A stretch of DNA of 64,000 nt from an uncultured Flavobacteriaceae bacterium (GCA_937929935.1 CALFUL010000014.1:102126-166125); one strand, 5' to 3'; counted from the stretch's first letter, positions 1 to 9,920 are shown. Notes: generated from the letters alone by a model not told the origin. Numbers and translations: made by a program.

Positions 1-1395
1 TTTAATTTCAACATCACCCCAAGATTCTAAATAATGGTTCGAAGCCGCCGCAAAAGTAGTAGCCTCTGTAGTTGCGTTTTTGTTGCTTGAAAAAGCAACT
101 GACAAATCAACTTTCTCTAGTCCTGATTTAAATTCAGCGGCATTTGGCAGACTGAACATTGGGTTCACACCATCAGTAATTAAAAGCCCTACTTTACCAG
201 CATTCATATCGCCTATCAAAGAAGCAACTGCTTTCGCATTTCCTTGTCTAACTAGGCGTGGTTGTGAAGGGTTAAAAGCTTGACTGCCCAACATCTCATT
301 AATTGCCAAAACTATTGCTTGAACATTAGCATCATCAATACCTGAAACAACAACTGCCTTACTAGGGTTTCTTTTTATTTGCGCTACAACTGAATCTAAA
401 GCGGTTTGCATATTGCCCAAAAGTTCACCTTTTACAGCACTACCACTTAATTTAGAATACAATTGCCCTAATGCAATTTTTTGAAGTGATGGCGTTAAAG
501 CCACACGTTTATCAGCATTTGCACCGGTCAAAGACATATTTGCTTCGAACTGTACATGCCTTGACATTTTACCGTTCTTAGGCACACGACCTTTTGAATA
601 GCCACTTGAATAGCCGCCACCTTGCCAATCTGACAAGAAATCAGCACCGAAAGAAACAATCAAATCAGCCTTTTCAAAATCATAATCAGCTAAAGCACGT
701 TGCCCGTATTTTGCTTCAAAAGCATTTAAAGCCTCATCTTCAGCAATAGCATCATAGGTTACATGATTTACATTTTCATTTGCTGCTTTGAATTCAGCGA
801 TTAACCTTGAGGTTGACGGACTCGCATAAGTTTGAGTTAATAAAGCAATTTGCTTGCCTGAACCTTTTAAGGCGTTTATTTTTGATTTTACAGCTGCATC
901 TAAGTCACTCCACTCAACATTCTCTCCTTTTGAAGTTGGCCCTTGCAAACGTGTACTGTCATATAAAGATAAAACTGAAGCTTGAATTCTTGCGTTAGAA
1001 GCACCACCTACTTTAGCACGATCGTTATTTTCAATTTTAATAGGACGACCTTCACGTGTTTTTACTAAAATACTTGCAAAATCGAAACCATTAGCAATGG
1101 TAGTCGCATAATAGCTCGCAACACCTGGAACTATATTTTCAGGAGCTATGACATAAGGAATTGATTTTACAACAGGACCTTCACATGCCGCTAAAGAAGC
1201 AGCTGCAGTACTAAAACCTACATACTTAAGAAAATCTCTTCTGTTTGTATTTGACGATTCTAAACTTTCTTTATCGCCTAAAAAGTCATCAACCGGAATT
1301 TGCTCAACAAATTCATTTTGCCTTAGCCTCTCAACAATGGAATCGTTAGGATTTAACTCCGCTTCGTTTTTCCAATATTTTTTATTCGATGCCAT
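1..1395 (-). CDS. actB: Alternative complex III subunit ActB, molybdopterin-oxidoreductase-like (partial)
   Basis: Minus-strand frame open from the ATG at 1393-1395 to the window edge, giving the first 465 residues; the 3' part lies outside the window. Near residue 52 there is a twin-arginine-like motif RRDFLKYVGFSTAAASLAAC ending in a possible lipobox cysteine. The rest resembles the molybdopterin-oxidoreductase-like half of ActB, which in alternative complex III carries no molybdenum cofactor, followed in the full protein by an iron-sulfur ferredoxin-like part not seen here. ActB belongs to the quinol:cytochrome c oxidoreductase that replaces cytochrome bc1 in Bacteroidota. The multihaem cytochrome gene ends 32 bp upstream and is very likely cotranscribed. 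Family call is firm; lipidation is inference. Confidence 0.88.
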   Translation of the reverse strand, partial: MASNKKYWKNEAELNPNDSIVERLRQNEFVEQIPVDDFLGDKESLESSNTNRRDFLKYVGFSTAAASLAACEGPVVKSIPYVIAPENIVPGVASYYATTIANGFDFASILVKTREGRPIKIENNDRAKVGGASNARIQASVLSLYDSTRLQGPTSKGENVEWSDLDAAVKSKINALKGSGKQIALLTQTYASPSTSRLIAEFKAANENVNHVTYDAIAEDEALNAFEAKYGQRALADYDFEKADLIVSFGADFLSDWQGGGYSSGYSKGRVPKNGKMSRHVQFEANMSLTGANADKRVALTPSLQKIALGQLYSKLSGSAVKGELLGNMQTALDSVVAQIKRNPSKAVVVSGIDDANVQAIVLAINEMLGSQAFNPSQPRLVRQGNAKAVASLIGDMNAGKVGLLITDGVNPMFSLPNAAEFKSGLEKVDLSVAFSSNKNATTEATTFAAASNHYLESWGDVEIK

Positions 1396-1427
1396 ACGTT
1401 ATCTCTGTAATTAGCTGCTTTGATATA

Positions 1428-2768
1428 TTAATAGTGACACTTTCCGCATTCTAAACCACCCATTTGGGCCGCCGTAAGGTTCTCTACACCATATTTCTTT
1501 GAAAGTTCTGCGTGTATTTTTTCGTAATACGGATTGTCTTTAACCTGCACATTAGTTTCGCGGTGACAATTGATACACCAACCCATGGTTAATGGAGAAA
1601 ATTGCTCCATAATTTCCATTTCTTCAACAGGACCATGACACGTTTGACATTCAATACCACCAACCTCAACGTGCTGCGAGTGATTGAAATACACGAAATC
1701 AGGAAGATTGTGAATTCTAACCCACTCTACCGGTCTACTTTCGCCTGTATATTTTTGGTTAATCTTATCCCAACCAACAGCACTGTACAATGAATCAATC
1801 TGCGCTGAATAAAACTCATTAGTATAGCCTTTTGCTAAATCTTCTTTTAAAGGTGCTACACCTGGTGTTCCTGAATATTCAGCAATTGACTTATGACAAT
1901 TCATACATACATTCAATGAAGGGATACCTGAATGTTTTGATTTACGTGCTGAAGAATGACAATATTTACATTCTATTTTATTATCACCTGCATGAATTTT
2001 GTGAGAATAATGTATAGGCTGTATTGGCGCATACCCTTTATTAACATCTACTTGCATCATCCAGCCATAAGCGAAATACGCACTTGTCAATAATAAAAAG
2101 ATAACCGATATGAGAACCAAAAATTGATTTTTCGCAAATGCTTTCCAAATTGGTAATTTTTTACCATCATCTTCAACCTCAACGCCATTGACCTTCATTA
2201 CCTGTTTTAGTGATTTGTTGACAGAAACCAACATAAACACTAAAATGCCAAAAACTAAGGCGAGAGCTCCAAGAATCAATTCATTCGAAAAACCTTGTTG
2301 CTGTGTTCCGTTAAATTCTGCTTCAGGGCCTGGCGGTGGAGGTGGCGTCGTTGGCTCTGCAGCCGTATATGCTAAAATATTATTGATATCTTCATTTGAC
2401 AAGGTAGGAAAAGCGGTCATCGCCGTCTGATTGTACTCCTTGTATATTTTGTTAGCATAAGCATCGCCAGTTTTGATCACACCAGCGCTATTCTTAATCC
2501 AAGCATAAAGCCATTCACGATCTAAACCTTCATCTTCAGCTAAACGTTCTTCAACCTTATAAAGATTTGGACCCGTACTTTTTCTCTTTAAATTATGACA
2601 TGCGGCACAGTTGACATTAAACAATGCTTTTCCTTTTTTAACATCGCCACCTGCTGTATCAGCAGCTGAATCTGCTTGCGCAAAAACAGATATTGAAAAG
2701 AGTAGAAAAACTATGAGACTGATACCTAAAACTTTAGAAACTTGATCGCGGTATGTAACCTTTTTCAT
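1428..2768 (-). CDS. actA: Alternative complex III multihaem cytochrome c, ActE-ActA-type fusion
   Basis: 446 residues with an N-terminal signal or membrane segment (about 12-31). Six CxxCH haem sites are visible: 54-58, then 267-271, 288-292, 374-378, 398-402 and 441-445. The first lies in a class-I cytochrome c domain, followed by a proline-rich linker near 140-148. Two membrane helices (about 163-182 and 216-236) come next, then a five-haem periplasmic domain matching ActA. Known alternative complex III has a pentahaem ActA and a separate monohaem ActE, so this reads as a fusion of the two. It passes electrons from quinol oxidation toward cytochrome oxidase. A TAnnTTTG-like box (CAAAAATA on the plus strand, 2853-2860) lies upstream; no matching -33 box was seen. 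Confidence 0.9.
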   Translation of the reverse strand: MKKVTYRDQVSKVLGISLIVFLLFSISVFAQADSAADTAGGDVKKGKALFNVNCAACHNLKRKSTGPNLYKVEERLAEDEGLDREWLYAWIKNSAGVIKTGDAYANKIYKEYNQTAMTAFPTLSNEDINNILAYTAAEPTTPPPPPGPEAEFNGTQQQGFSNELILGALALVFGILVFMLVSVNKSLKQVMKVNGVEVEDDGKKLPIWKAFAKNQFLVLISVIFLLLTSAYFAYGWMMQVDVNKGYAPIQPIHYSHKIHAGDNKIECKYCHSSARKSKHSGIPSLNVCMNCHKSIAEYSGTPGVAPLKEDLAKGYTNEFYSAQIDSLYSAVGWDKINQKYTGESRPVEWVRIHNLPDFVYFNHSQHVEVGGIECQTCHGPVEEMEIMEQFSPLTMGWCINCHRETNVQVKDNPYYEKIHAELSKKYGVENLTAAQMGGLECGKCHY

Positions 2769-3001
2769 AAATAGAATATTTCAATCTTGATTTGGCATGG
2801 TTATTTCACTAATCAGGTCATTGAACCCAAAAACCAGCACTTAAATCGAGTGCAAAAATACGACATCGCCGTTATTTTTAAAATCTTAAGGTATTGATAA
2901 TTTATAATTTATAATAGTTCTAAATAACTTGTGACGTATGTCTTTTATTTTTAATGATTTACTTTTGTATTGCTTGGTTTAATTAATAGTTAAAGACACC
3001 T

Positions 3002-3373
3002 ATGAAAGCTTTTAAATTTCTCATGATTTTTCTTTTTAGCGCACTTTATATGAATGCTCAAGAAGGAGATATACAGATAGAACAAGACGAAAAAATTGTT
3101 GCCTTATTAGATATCTATAAAGAATACAATAAAAGCAATGAATATTATAGAATACAGGTGGGGTTCGGGTCTCACAATCAGGCGATGAAAATTAAATCTG
3201 ATTTTGAAATTGATTTTCCGAATTTGTATTCTCATGTAGATTTTGATTCACCAACATATAGAGTTCGTGCCGGAAGATTTAAATCAAAACTCGAGGCTGA
3301 ACGAAAATTCAAAGAGGTACGCAAAAAGTATCCTGATGCGATATTATTAAAACCAAAAAAATCGACCCGATAG
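3002..3373 (+). CDS. SPOR-domain secreted protein
   Basis: 123 residues with a signal peptide (about 1-19, ending near MNAQ). The second half has the SPOR pattern: YYRIQVGFGS, then YSHVDFDSPTYRVRAGRF, then K-rich ALLKPKK-type ending. SPOR domains bind denuded peptidoglycan glycan strands, often at division sites. The protein is little more than signal peptide, short spacer and SPOR domain, so it is probably a periplasmic peptidoglycan binder. A TACTTTTG box at 2960-2967 could be its -7 element. Its stop codon lies inside the terminator hairpin that follows. It converges on infB. Function beyond wall binding cannot be stated. Confidence 0.8.
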   Translation: MKAFKFLMIFLFSALYMNAQEGDIQIEQDEKIVALLDIYKEYNKSNEYYRIQVGFGSHNQAMKIKSDFEIDFPNLYSHVDFDSPTYRVRAGRFKSKLEAERKFKEVRKKYPDAILLKPKKSTR

Positions 3374-3388
3374 GCCGATTTTTTTTTG
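3355..3388. terminator. Bidirectional terminator between SPOR gene and infB
   Basis: A-run, stem AAATCG / CGATTT with an 11-nt loop, then a run of eight or more T. The hairpin overlaps the stop codon (TAG at 3371-3373) of the SPOR gene and can serve the convergent infB operon as well, because both flanks are A/T tracts. Confidence 0.7.
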
Positions 3389-3425
3389 ATACTTATTCTT
3401 CCCTTTCATTCGAAAAGGTAATTTT

Positions 3426-6146
3426 CTATTTTAATTTCTTGGCTACTGCAACTTCTTGGAAAGATTCTACAATATCGCCAACCTTAATATCATTGTAGTT
3501 TTTGACTTGCAATCCACAATCATATCCTTTAGCAACTTCTTTAGCATCATCTTTAAATCGTTTTAAAGAGGTTAACTCACCCGTATAGATTACAACACCA
3601 TCACGAATTAATCGTATGCCCGAGTTTCTATAAATCTTACCAATAGTCACCATACATCCGGCGATAGTACCAATTTTAGAAATCTTAAATGTTTCTCTAA
3701 TTTCAGCGGTACCTGTAATCTCTTCTTTGATTTCAGGTGACAACATACCTTCCATTGCATCTTTCAAGTCGTTAATCGCATCATAGATGATAGAGTACAT
3801 TCTGATATCAATTTCTTCTTTATCAGCGATTGACCGCGCATTGCCCATTGGTCTAACATTAAACCCAATAACAATGGCATCAGAGGCTGATGCTAACAGC
3901 ACATCAGATTCTGTTATTGCTCCTACCCCTTTGTGTATTATATTAACTTGAATTTCATCAGTAGATAACTTCTGGAAAGAATCAGTTAATGCTTCAACTG
4001 AACCATCAACATCACCTTTCAAAATAAGATTCAATTCTTTGAAATCACCTAACGCAATACGTCTACCTATTTCATCAAGCGTAATATGACGTTGTGTTCT
4101 TACTGATTGTTCACGTTGTAATTGAGAACGTTTGGTTGCAATTTGTTTCGCTTCTCTTTCATCAGTCATTACATTAAAACGATCACCTGCTTGTGGCGCA
4201 CCATCTAAACCTAATATTGAAATTGGGGTTGCGGGTCCTGACTCATATACTTCATTACCACGCTCATCTTGCATGGCCTTAATTTTACCACTATTGGTAC
4301 CTGCCAAAACATAATCACCAATTTTAAGGGTACCGTTTTGAACCAAAATGGTCGAAACATAACCACGCCCTTTATCTAAGAAAGCTTCTACAACCGCACC
4401 CGATGCTGAACGATCAGGATTAGCTTTTAATTCAAGAAGTTCGGCTTCTAAAAGCACTTTTTCTAATAATTCTTTAACACCATCACCTGTCTTGGCTGAA
4501 ATATCATGAGATTGTATTTTACCACCCCAATCTTCGACCATTAGGTTCATTTTTGCTAAACCTTCTTTTATTTTGTCTGGGTTTGCAGTGGGTCTATCAA
4601 TTTTGTTAATCGCAAAAACAATAGGTACACCCGCCGCTTGAGCATGACTAATTGCTTCTTTAGTTTGCGGCATTATATCGTCATCAGCAGCAATTACAAT
4701 CACTGCTATATCCGTTACTTGAGCACCCCTAGCACGCATTGCGGTAAAGGCTTCGTGACCTGGTGTATCTAAAAACGTGATTCTTTGTCCGCCTTCTAAT
4801 TGCACCCCATAAGCACCAATGTGTTGGGTTATACCCCCACTTTCACCAGCGATTACATTCGCCTTTCGAACATAATCAAGTAAAGAAGTTTTACCATGAT
4901 CCACATGACCCATTACGGTAACAATAGGAGCACGGGGCTTTAAATCTTCTGGCGCATCAACTACCTCTTCAATAGCCTCTTCAATTTCAGCAGTTACAAA
5001 TTCAACATCATAACCAAACTCATCAGCAACTATAGATAGTGTTTCAGCATCTAATCTTTGGTTCATGGTTACCATAATACCTAAAGACATACAGGCTGAA
5101 ATTACCTCAGTTGTGGTAATTTTCATCATGGTAGCCATTTCACTTGCCGTTACAAACTCAGTAACTTTAAGTGTTTTGCTTTCTATTTCTTGAAGCTCAG
5201 CATCTGCTTCAGTTTGCATTCTATGCTGATCTCTTTTATCTCTTCTGTACTTAGCGCCCTTACCTTTCTTTTTCTTGCCCTGAAGCTTTTCTAAGGTTTC
5301 ACGCACCTGCTTTTGCACATCCTCTTCTGTTGGCTCAACTTTTGGAGCACCAAATCTTTGTCCGCCTTTACGAGCAGCTTGTCCGCTTCTAGCAGCACCA
5401 CCTCTTGCACCGCCGCGATTACCATTGTTATTATTACTAACAATACGTTTTCGCTTTTTCTTGCGGTCATTTGATGCGGCAGTTTTAGCTTCTTCCTTCT
5501 TTTTCTTGGGCTTCTCGAACTTGGTAAGATCGATTTTATCACCCATTATTTTAGGTCCGGTAAGCTTTTTATATTGCGTCTCTACCTTTTCTTGCGGAGC
5601 AGCTTCCGGCACCTTTTCTTCTTTAGGAGCATCTTTTTTAGCAACAGAAACTTCTTTCTCTACAACTTTAGTTTCTTCAACTTTTTCTTCAACTTTCGCT
5701 TCAACTTTTGTTTCTACAACATCTTTCGAAGCCTCTTTTAGAACTTCTTTTGGAGCTACTGCCTTCTTTTCTTTCTTCTTTGGGTCTAAATCAATTTTAC
5801 CCACTGTTTTAGGACCAGGTAATTCTGCCTTAGCTTTTATAACTTCAGTTCTAGCAGCACGTTTTTCACGCGCCAATCTCCGCTCTTCTTGTTCTTGTTC
5901 AAGTTGAACCCTTATGGCTTCTTTTTCTTTTCGCTTTTCTTCACCAACTTCTTTAGAAGCAACTTTTTTACTTGCATCTGTTTGAAATTCATCTAAAAGA
6001 ACTTGATGAATTTCTTCTGAAATTTTGGTAGTAGGACGCGCCTCAATTTCGTGCCCTTTTGACGAAAGAAAGTCCACAGCTCGATCTAAAGAAATATTAA
6101 GTTCCCTTAGTACCTTATTAAGCCTGATTTTTGCAATTTCTGCCAT
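3426..6146 (-). CDS. infB: Translation initiation factor IF-2
   Basis: 906 residues from the ATG at 6144-6146; an upstream in-frame TTG (6173) would add nine residues but [19 protein letters not shown] is the usual Bacteroidota N-terminus. Residues 1-60 form an IF2-N-like helical domain, about 60-330 a Lys/Glu/Ala-rich and Gly/Arg-rich disordered region, and the GTPase domain starts near 412 with GHVDHGKT, then DTPGHEAF and NKID. The usual beta-barrel domains II and IV and domain III follow. IF-2 brings initiator tRNA to the 30S subunit and promotes subunit joining. It is the third gene of rimP-nusA-infB, 53 bp after nusA. Confidence 0.97.
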   Translation of the reverse strand: MAEIAKIRLNKVLRELNISLDRAVDFLSSKGHEIEARPTTKISEEIHQVLLDEFQTDASKKVASKEVGEEKRKEKEAIRVQLEQEQEERRLAREKRAARTEVIKAKAELPGPKTVGKIDLDPKKKEKKAVAPKEVLKEASKDVVETKVEAKVEEKVEETKVVEKEVSVAKKDAPKEEKVPEAAPQEKVETQYKKLTGPKIMGDKIDLTKFEKPKKKKEEAKTAASNDRKKKRKRIVSNNNNGNRGGARGGAARSGQAARKGGQRFGAPKVEPTEEDVQKQVRETLEKLQGKKKKGKGAKYRRDKRDQHRMQTEADAELQEIESKTLKVTEFVTASEMATMMKITTTEVISACMSLGIMVTMNQRLDAETLSIVADEFGYDVEFVTAEIEEAIEEVVDAPEDLKPRAPIVTVMGHVDHGKTSLLDYVRKANVIAGESGGITQHIGAYGVQLEGGQRITFLDTPGHEAFTAMRARGAQVTDIAVIVIAADDDIMPQTKEAISHAQAAGVPIVFAINKIDRPTANPDKIKEGLAKMNLMVEDWGGKIQSHDISAKTGDGVKELLEKVLLEAELLELKANPDRSASGAVVEAFLDKGRGYVSTILVQNGTLKIGDYVLAGTNSGKIKAMQDERGNEVYESGPATPISILGLDGAPQAGDRFNVMTDEREAKQIATKRSQLQREQSVRTQRHITLDEIGRRIALGDFKELNLILKGDVDGSVEALTDSFQKLSTDEIQVNIIHKGVGAITESDVLLASASDAIVIGFNVRPMGNARSIADKEEIDIRMYSIIYDAINDLKDAMEGMLSPEIKEEITGTAEIRETFKISKIGTIAGCMVTIGKIYRNSGIRLIRDGVVIYTGELTSLKRFKDDAKEVAKGYDCGLQVKNYNDIKVGDIVESFQEVAVAKKLK

Positions 6147-6199
6147 AAATACTTTTTGCCGTTGTTGACCCAAGGGTCAAAACTTGTGCTAATATATAG

Positions 6200-7432
6200 T
6201 TATTCTTCTAATTCTGCTTTTAAGATTCTTACAACCTCAGTTATTGTTTCCTCTTCTAAATCGGTACGCTTTATCAAATCTTCAACATCTTGTTCAAGTA
6301 CACTTCTGGCAGTATCCATTCCAATTTTCTTGAACTCTTCAATAATCCATGCATCAATTTCATCAGAGAATTCAGTTAATTCTACATCTTCTTCTACCCC
6401 TTCTCTGAATACATCTATTTCATATCCGGTCAATTGACCTGCTAATCTGATATTGTGACCTCCACGACCAATTGCCTTTGAAACTTCTTCTGGTTTCAAA
6501 TAAACCTGTGCCGTCATTTTTTCATCATTCAATTTCACTGAAGTAACTCTTGCAGGACTCAATGCTCTTGTAACCATTAATTGCGGATTACTCGTCCAGT
6601 TAATTACATCAATATTTTCATTACCCAATTCACGAACAATACCGTGAATACGTGAACCTTTCATACCCACACAAGCCCCTACAGGATCAATACGATCATC
6701 ATATGAATCAACAGCCACTTTGGCTTTTTCTCCGGGAATACGAACTGCTTTTTTAACGCTAATTAAACCGTCAAATACTTCAGGTATTTCTTGAAAGAAC
6801 AATTGCTCTAAAAACTTAGGCGAGCTTCTTGACATGATAATCGAAGGCTTATTACCTTTCAATTCAACACTTTCAATAATACCTCTAACATTATCTCCTT
6901 TTCTGAAAAAGTCAGAAGGAATTTGGCGGTCTTTGGGTAAAATAATTTCATTGCCTTCATCATCTAATAAAATGATGGCTTTATGTCTTATATGATGTAC
7001 TTCAGCGGTGTAAATTTCGCCTTCTAGATCTTTAAACTGCTTATAAATAGTGGTATTGTCATGTTCATGAATTTTAGAAATAAGATTTTGACGAAGTGCC
7101 AAAATTGCTCTTCTTCCTAAATCCATCAATTTTACCTCTTCAGATACATCTTCACCCACTTCAAAATCAGGTTCAATTTTTCGCGCCTCTGAAAGCGAAA
7201 TTTCTTCGTTAGGCTCTTCTACTTCACCATCTTCTACAACAATTCGGTTTCTCCAAATTTCTAAATCGCCTTTATCTGGGTTAATAATAATATCAAAATT
7301 ATCATCAGATCCAAATTTCTTTTTTAGCGCATTTCTAAAAACGTCTTCCAAAATCGCCATCAATGTTACTCTATCAATGAACTTATCATCTTTGAATTCA
7401 GAGAATGATTCGATTAATGCAATGTTTTCCAT
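6200..7432 (-). CDS. nusA: Transcription termination/antitermination factor NusA
   Basis: 410 residues: N-terminal RNA-polymerase-binding domain (about 1-125), S1 domain (about 130-200) and two KH domains (about 210-350) with GACVGMKGSRIHGIVRELG in KH1 and KAIGRGGHNIRLAGQLTG in KH2. The acidic C-terminal repeats of the E. coli protein are absent, giving a shorter form; the C-terminus is only a short acidic helix-rich tail. NusA binds elongating RNA polymerase and modulates pausing and termination. It lies 13 bp after rimP and 53 bp before infB, the conserved operon order. Because the operon leader contains a terminator-like hairpin, feedback by NusA on its own operon is conceivable (inference). 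Confidence 0.97.
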   Translation of the reverse strand: MENIALIESFSEFKDDKFIDRVTLMAILEDVFRNALKKKFGSDDNFDIIINPDKGDLEIWRNRIVVEDGEVEEPNEEISLSEARKIEPDFEVGEDVSEEVKLMDLGRRAILALRQNLISKIHEHDNTTIYKQFKDLEGEIYTAEVHHIRHKAIILLDDEGNEIILPKDRQIPSDFFRKGDNVRGIIESVELKGNKPSIIMSRSSPKFLEQLFFQEIPEVFDGLISVKKAVRIPGEKAKVAVDSYDDRIDPVGACVGMKGSRIHGIVRELGNENIDVINWTSNPQLMVTRALSPARVTSVKLNDEKMTAQVYLKPEEVSKAIGRGGHNIRLAGQLTGYEIDVFREGVEEDVELTEFSDEIDAWIIEEFKKIGMDTARSVLEQDVEDLIKRTDLEEETITEVVRILKAELEE

Positions 7433-7445
7433 GAGTTTGTTACCG

Positions 7446-7907
7446 TTAAAATTTTAATATAACTTTTGCTTCTTTGATTTCAGAAAAATCAATCTCTTGT
7501 TTTTTCTGAACTGTCACTTTACCTTTTCCTATAGGTTTAGGTTCACGTGCTTTCCATTCTAAAACAATTCCGTTTTCTGAGGCATCTGTTAGGTTACCTT
7601 CAAACGTATCGTTTTCTGTTCTTACTTTCAATTTTCTTCCTAAATTTTTCTTGTATTGCCTTGGTAAACTCATTGGTGCTGCTGCACCTGCTGAGGCTAC
7701 CTCTAAAGAAAAATCTTCTTCTTCACGATCAAGATTATGCTCAATTGCACGACTTATTTTCATGCAATCTTGAACGGTTACTCCGTCATCGCCATCAATA
7801 ATAACCTTGATACTATTGTCTAATGACATTGAAAATTCAATTAAAAATAAAGACTTATCTTCTTCTAAAGCCCCATTCAACAATGTCATTACTTTATTCT
7901 TCAACAT
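7446..7907 (-). CDS. rimP: Ribosome maturation factor RimP
   Basis: 153 residues with the two-domain RimP fold: an alpha/beta N-terminal domain (FLIEFSMSLDNSIKVIIDGDDGVTV... style region, about 18-90, with the SRAIEHNLD helix) and a C-terminal SH3-like barrel (about 90-153, LGRKLKVRTEN). RimP is needed for 30S subunit maturation. First gene of rimP-nusA-infB. Its promoter and a leader hairpin lie between 7920 and 8005. A second in-frame ATG six codons in is possible; the first is kept because it gives the usual N-terminal helix. Confidence 0.95.
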   Translation of the reverse strand: MLKNKVMTLLNGALEEDKSLFLIEFSMSLDNSIKVIIDGDDGVTVQDCMKISRAIEHNLDREEEDFSLEVASAGAAAPMSLPRQYKKNLGRKLKVRTENDTFEGNLTDASENGIVLEWKAREPKPIGKGKVTVQKKQEIDFSEIKEAKVILKF

Positions 7908-7919
7908 AAGTATAGGAAT

Positions 7920-7948
7920 AAAAAAAGAGGACTTAAAAAGGTCCCCTC
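7920..7948 (-). terminator. Terminator-like hairpin in the rimP-nusA-infB leader (candidate attenuator)
   Basis: Read on the minus strand, GAGGGGACC, a T/A-rich loop and GTCCTC form an imperfect stem (about six pairs with a two-base bulge), followed at once by seven T residues that end 13 bases before the rimP ATG. It lies downstream of the rimP promoter, so it would be transcribed as leader. The shape is that of an intrinsic terminator, but stability and use are inferred. Confidence 0.5.
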
Positions 7949-7975
7949 ATGAATAATTCTATCCGTTCAGTGACG

Positions 7976-8005
7976 CAAATATATAAATTTTATTGAATTT
8001 GACAA
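7976..8005 (-). promoter_or_regulatory. Bacteroidota-type promoter for rimP-nusA-infB
   Basis: On the minus strand a TATATTTG box (plus-strand CAAATATA, 7976-7983) fits the TAnnTTTG -7 consensus. A TTG (plus-strand CAA, 8003-8005) sits 19 bases upstream as the -33 element. Transcription would start near 7969, about 60 nt before the rimP start codon. Confidence 0.7.
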
Positions 8006-8141
8006 GAAGTTTTAGGCATGTATTTTATATCAAAACCTCCTTTTTAAGCTGAAAAATGCGAGTTGAATCAAAATAAATTGCTTCCTAAATAAAAAACCGA
8101 ACACGAATTCTTATTTTTAGAAATCTAAAATCAACCTAACT

Positions 8142-9488
8142 ATGGAAATTTTTTCCTCATACAATCTAATTATTGCCGCTTCAATTATTGTAGTGTTATC
8201 CTTCTGGTTCAACGGCATATCTAAAAAAACGAATATTCCATCAGTATTAATGCTTATTGTACTCGGTGTTGTAATTAAGTTGGCGCTAGACTTATTCGCG
8301 CCAAGTGTGCCTGATTTTGGCGGATCCCTAGAAATTTTAGGCACGGTTGGTTTGATTATGATTGTACTTGAAGCAGCACTTGAGCTTGAATTGAAACGCG
8401 ACAAAATAATTCCGATTTTTAAATCAATGGCCATCGCTTTAATAGGCTTACTCGCTTCAACTTATGTGGCTGCTCTAATTCTGAATTATTTCATTGAAGG
8501 CATGAGCATGCAATCTGCCTGGCTGTATGCCACCCCATTATCTATATTGTCAAGCGCCATTATTATACCTAGTGTTGGCGGATTAATAGATTCAAAAAGA
8601 GAGTTTCATATATATGAAAGCACCTTCTCTGATATCTTTGGTATCATGTTATTTTACTTCTTAGCAGGTGACTTAAACCCAGAAGAAAGTGGTGGGTTTG
8701 TTGGTTTTTCAATTAATCTAGGTATTACAATTGCCATTGCTATAATAGCTAGTTACGCGATTATATTAGTTTTTCAACGTATAAAAAGTCAAGCTAAACT
8801 TTTTCTTTTAATCGCAGTACTCTTACTATTATACGCTATCGGCAAAAAAATGCATCTTTCTTCTTTAATTATCATATTGATTTTTGGTTTAATTGTGAAA
8901 AACATCAACCTTTTCTTTCCGGGCAAAACAAAAGTTTTCTTGGCTGAAGAGCGCATACATCAATTGTATCATGAACTACACATTATTACCCTAGAGACCG
9001 CTTTTGTAGTGCGAACTTTCTTTTTTGTAATCTTCGGACTTACCATTGTGTTGTCTTCACTTTTAAGTTTAAATGTAGCCTTAGTCAGTATCTTGATCAT
9101 TGCGTCAATTTATGTGATACGTTGGGTAATATTGCGCGTCTTTGTAGGAAGCGATATTCAACCACAGCTCTTCATTGCTCCAAGGGGTTTGATTACTGTA
9201 CTGCTTTTTTATGCGATACCAAAACAAGCTGAAGTAGCTGAATTTGATTCTGGTATTTTGCTGTTTGTCATCATCTTAACAAGCCTAATAATGACATGGG
9301 CCATGATAAAAGACAAAAAGAAAATGGGTACCATGCTTGATGAAATTGATGAAGAAGTTTTAGCAAGAAACGAAGCTGAAGATGCTTTGAATGAAGCTAA
9401 ATCAAATCAGGAATCAACAAATGCAGCTGAATCAAATACTACTAATTTAGATTGGGGGAATTCAAACAAAGGTCTAAGTGATCATTAA
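8142..9488 (+). CDS. Cation:proton antiporter, CPA family (NhaP-like)
   Basis: 448 residues, mostly hydrophobic, with about a dozen predicted membrane helices up to residue 395, then a hydrophilic Asn/Glu/Ser-rich tail of about 50 residues. The fold and the segment VLEAALELELKRDK resemble CPA1 sodium:proton antiporters. The family's paired Asn-Asp site appears as Ser-Asp in YESTFSDIFGIMLFYF, so the aspartate is kept and the asparagine is not. The likely role is exchange of sodium or potassium for protons at the inner membrane; ion choice cannot be read. It is divergent from rimP, and its stop codon directly abuts the next ATG, so the two genes are translationally linked. Confidence 0.82.
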   Translation: MEIFSSYNLIIAASIIVVLSFWFNGISKKTNIPSVLMLIVLGVVIKLALDLFAPSVPDFGGSLEILGTVGLIMIVLEAALELELKRDKIIPIFKSMAIALIGLLASTYVAALILNYFIEGMSMQSAWLYATPLSILSSAIIIPSVGGLIDSKREFHIYESTFSDIFGIMLFYFLAGDLNPEESGGFVGFSINLGITIAIAIIASYAIILVFQRIKSQAKLFLLIAVLLLLYAIGKKMHLSSLIIILIFGLIVKNINLFFPGKTKVFLAEERIHQLYHELHIITLETAFVVRTFFFVIFGLTIVLSSLLSLNVALVSILIIASIYVIRWVILRVFVGSDIQPQLFIAPRGLITVLLFYAIPKQAEVAEFDSGILLFVIILTSLIMTWAMIKDKKKMGTMLDEIDEEVLARNEAEDALNEAKSNQESTNAAESNTTNLDWGNSNKGLSDH

Positions 9489-9920
9489 ATGAATAATAAA
9501 GATCTACTTTCATTTCTAAACAGAATTGATGCTTTGTCTGAAAAGCATAAACCATTGTTTGGAACGCTTAATGTAAATCAAATGATTTGTCATTGTGCGG
9601 ACTTCTTTAGATTAGCAAAAGGAGAAAAGCTTGCTGAAGAGTATGGAAAACTTAGCGCTGAAGAAGTAACCAAAATGGTGGAGGAAGGAAAAACAGCACC
9701 TTCTCCAAAAGGCTTTAATCAAGTAGCTGGTGATGGTACAAAGCCAACAACAATTGAAAACGATAAAAAAATATTAAAACAATACCTTTTAGAATTTTCC
9801 AATTTTCCAGTAAATTATCTTTTTGCTAAACATCCTTATTTTGGAGAAATGGATTCAGAAAGATGGAATGGCCTAGCAGAATATCATTTAAATCATCACT
9901 TGACCCAGTTTGGTGTATAA
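9489..9920 (+). CDS. DUF1569 (DinB-like fold) protein
   Basis: 143 residues, no signal peptide. A histidine near position 35 in NQMICHCADFFRLA and the C-terminal EYHLNHHLTQFGV match the DUF1569 family, a branch of the DinB/YfiT-like four-helix metal-binding proteins. These are often thiol- or metal-dependent transferases or hydrolases, but no reaction is established for this member. The start codon follows the antiporter stop codon without a gap, so the gene is almost certainly cotranscribed with it. Confidence 0.75.
   Translation: MNNKDLLSFLNRIDALSEKHKPLFGTLNVNQMICHCADFFRLAKGEKLAEEYGKLSAEEVTKMVEEGKTAPSPKGFNQVAGDGTKPTTIENDKKILKQYLLEFSNFPVNYLFAKHPYFGEMDSERWNGLAEYHLNHHLTQFGV

Noticed and set aside
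5425..5907. 160-codon plus-strand open frame opposite infB
   Set aside because: It lies antisense to the Lys/Glu-rich low-complexity part of IF-2; the Ser/Phe-rich translation is the mirror of that bias.
6147..6173. Longer IF-2 start (TTG at 6173)
   Set aside because: Adds nine residues before the conserved MAEIAKIRL start, which has its own ATG.
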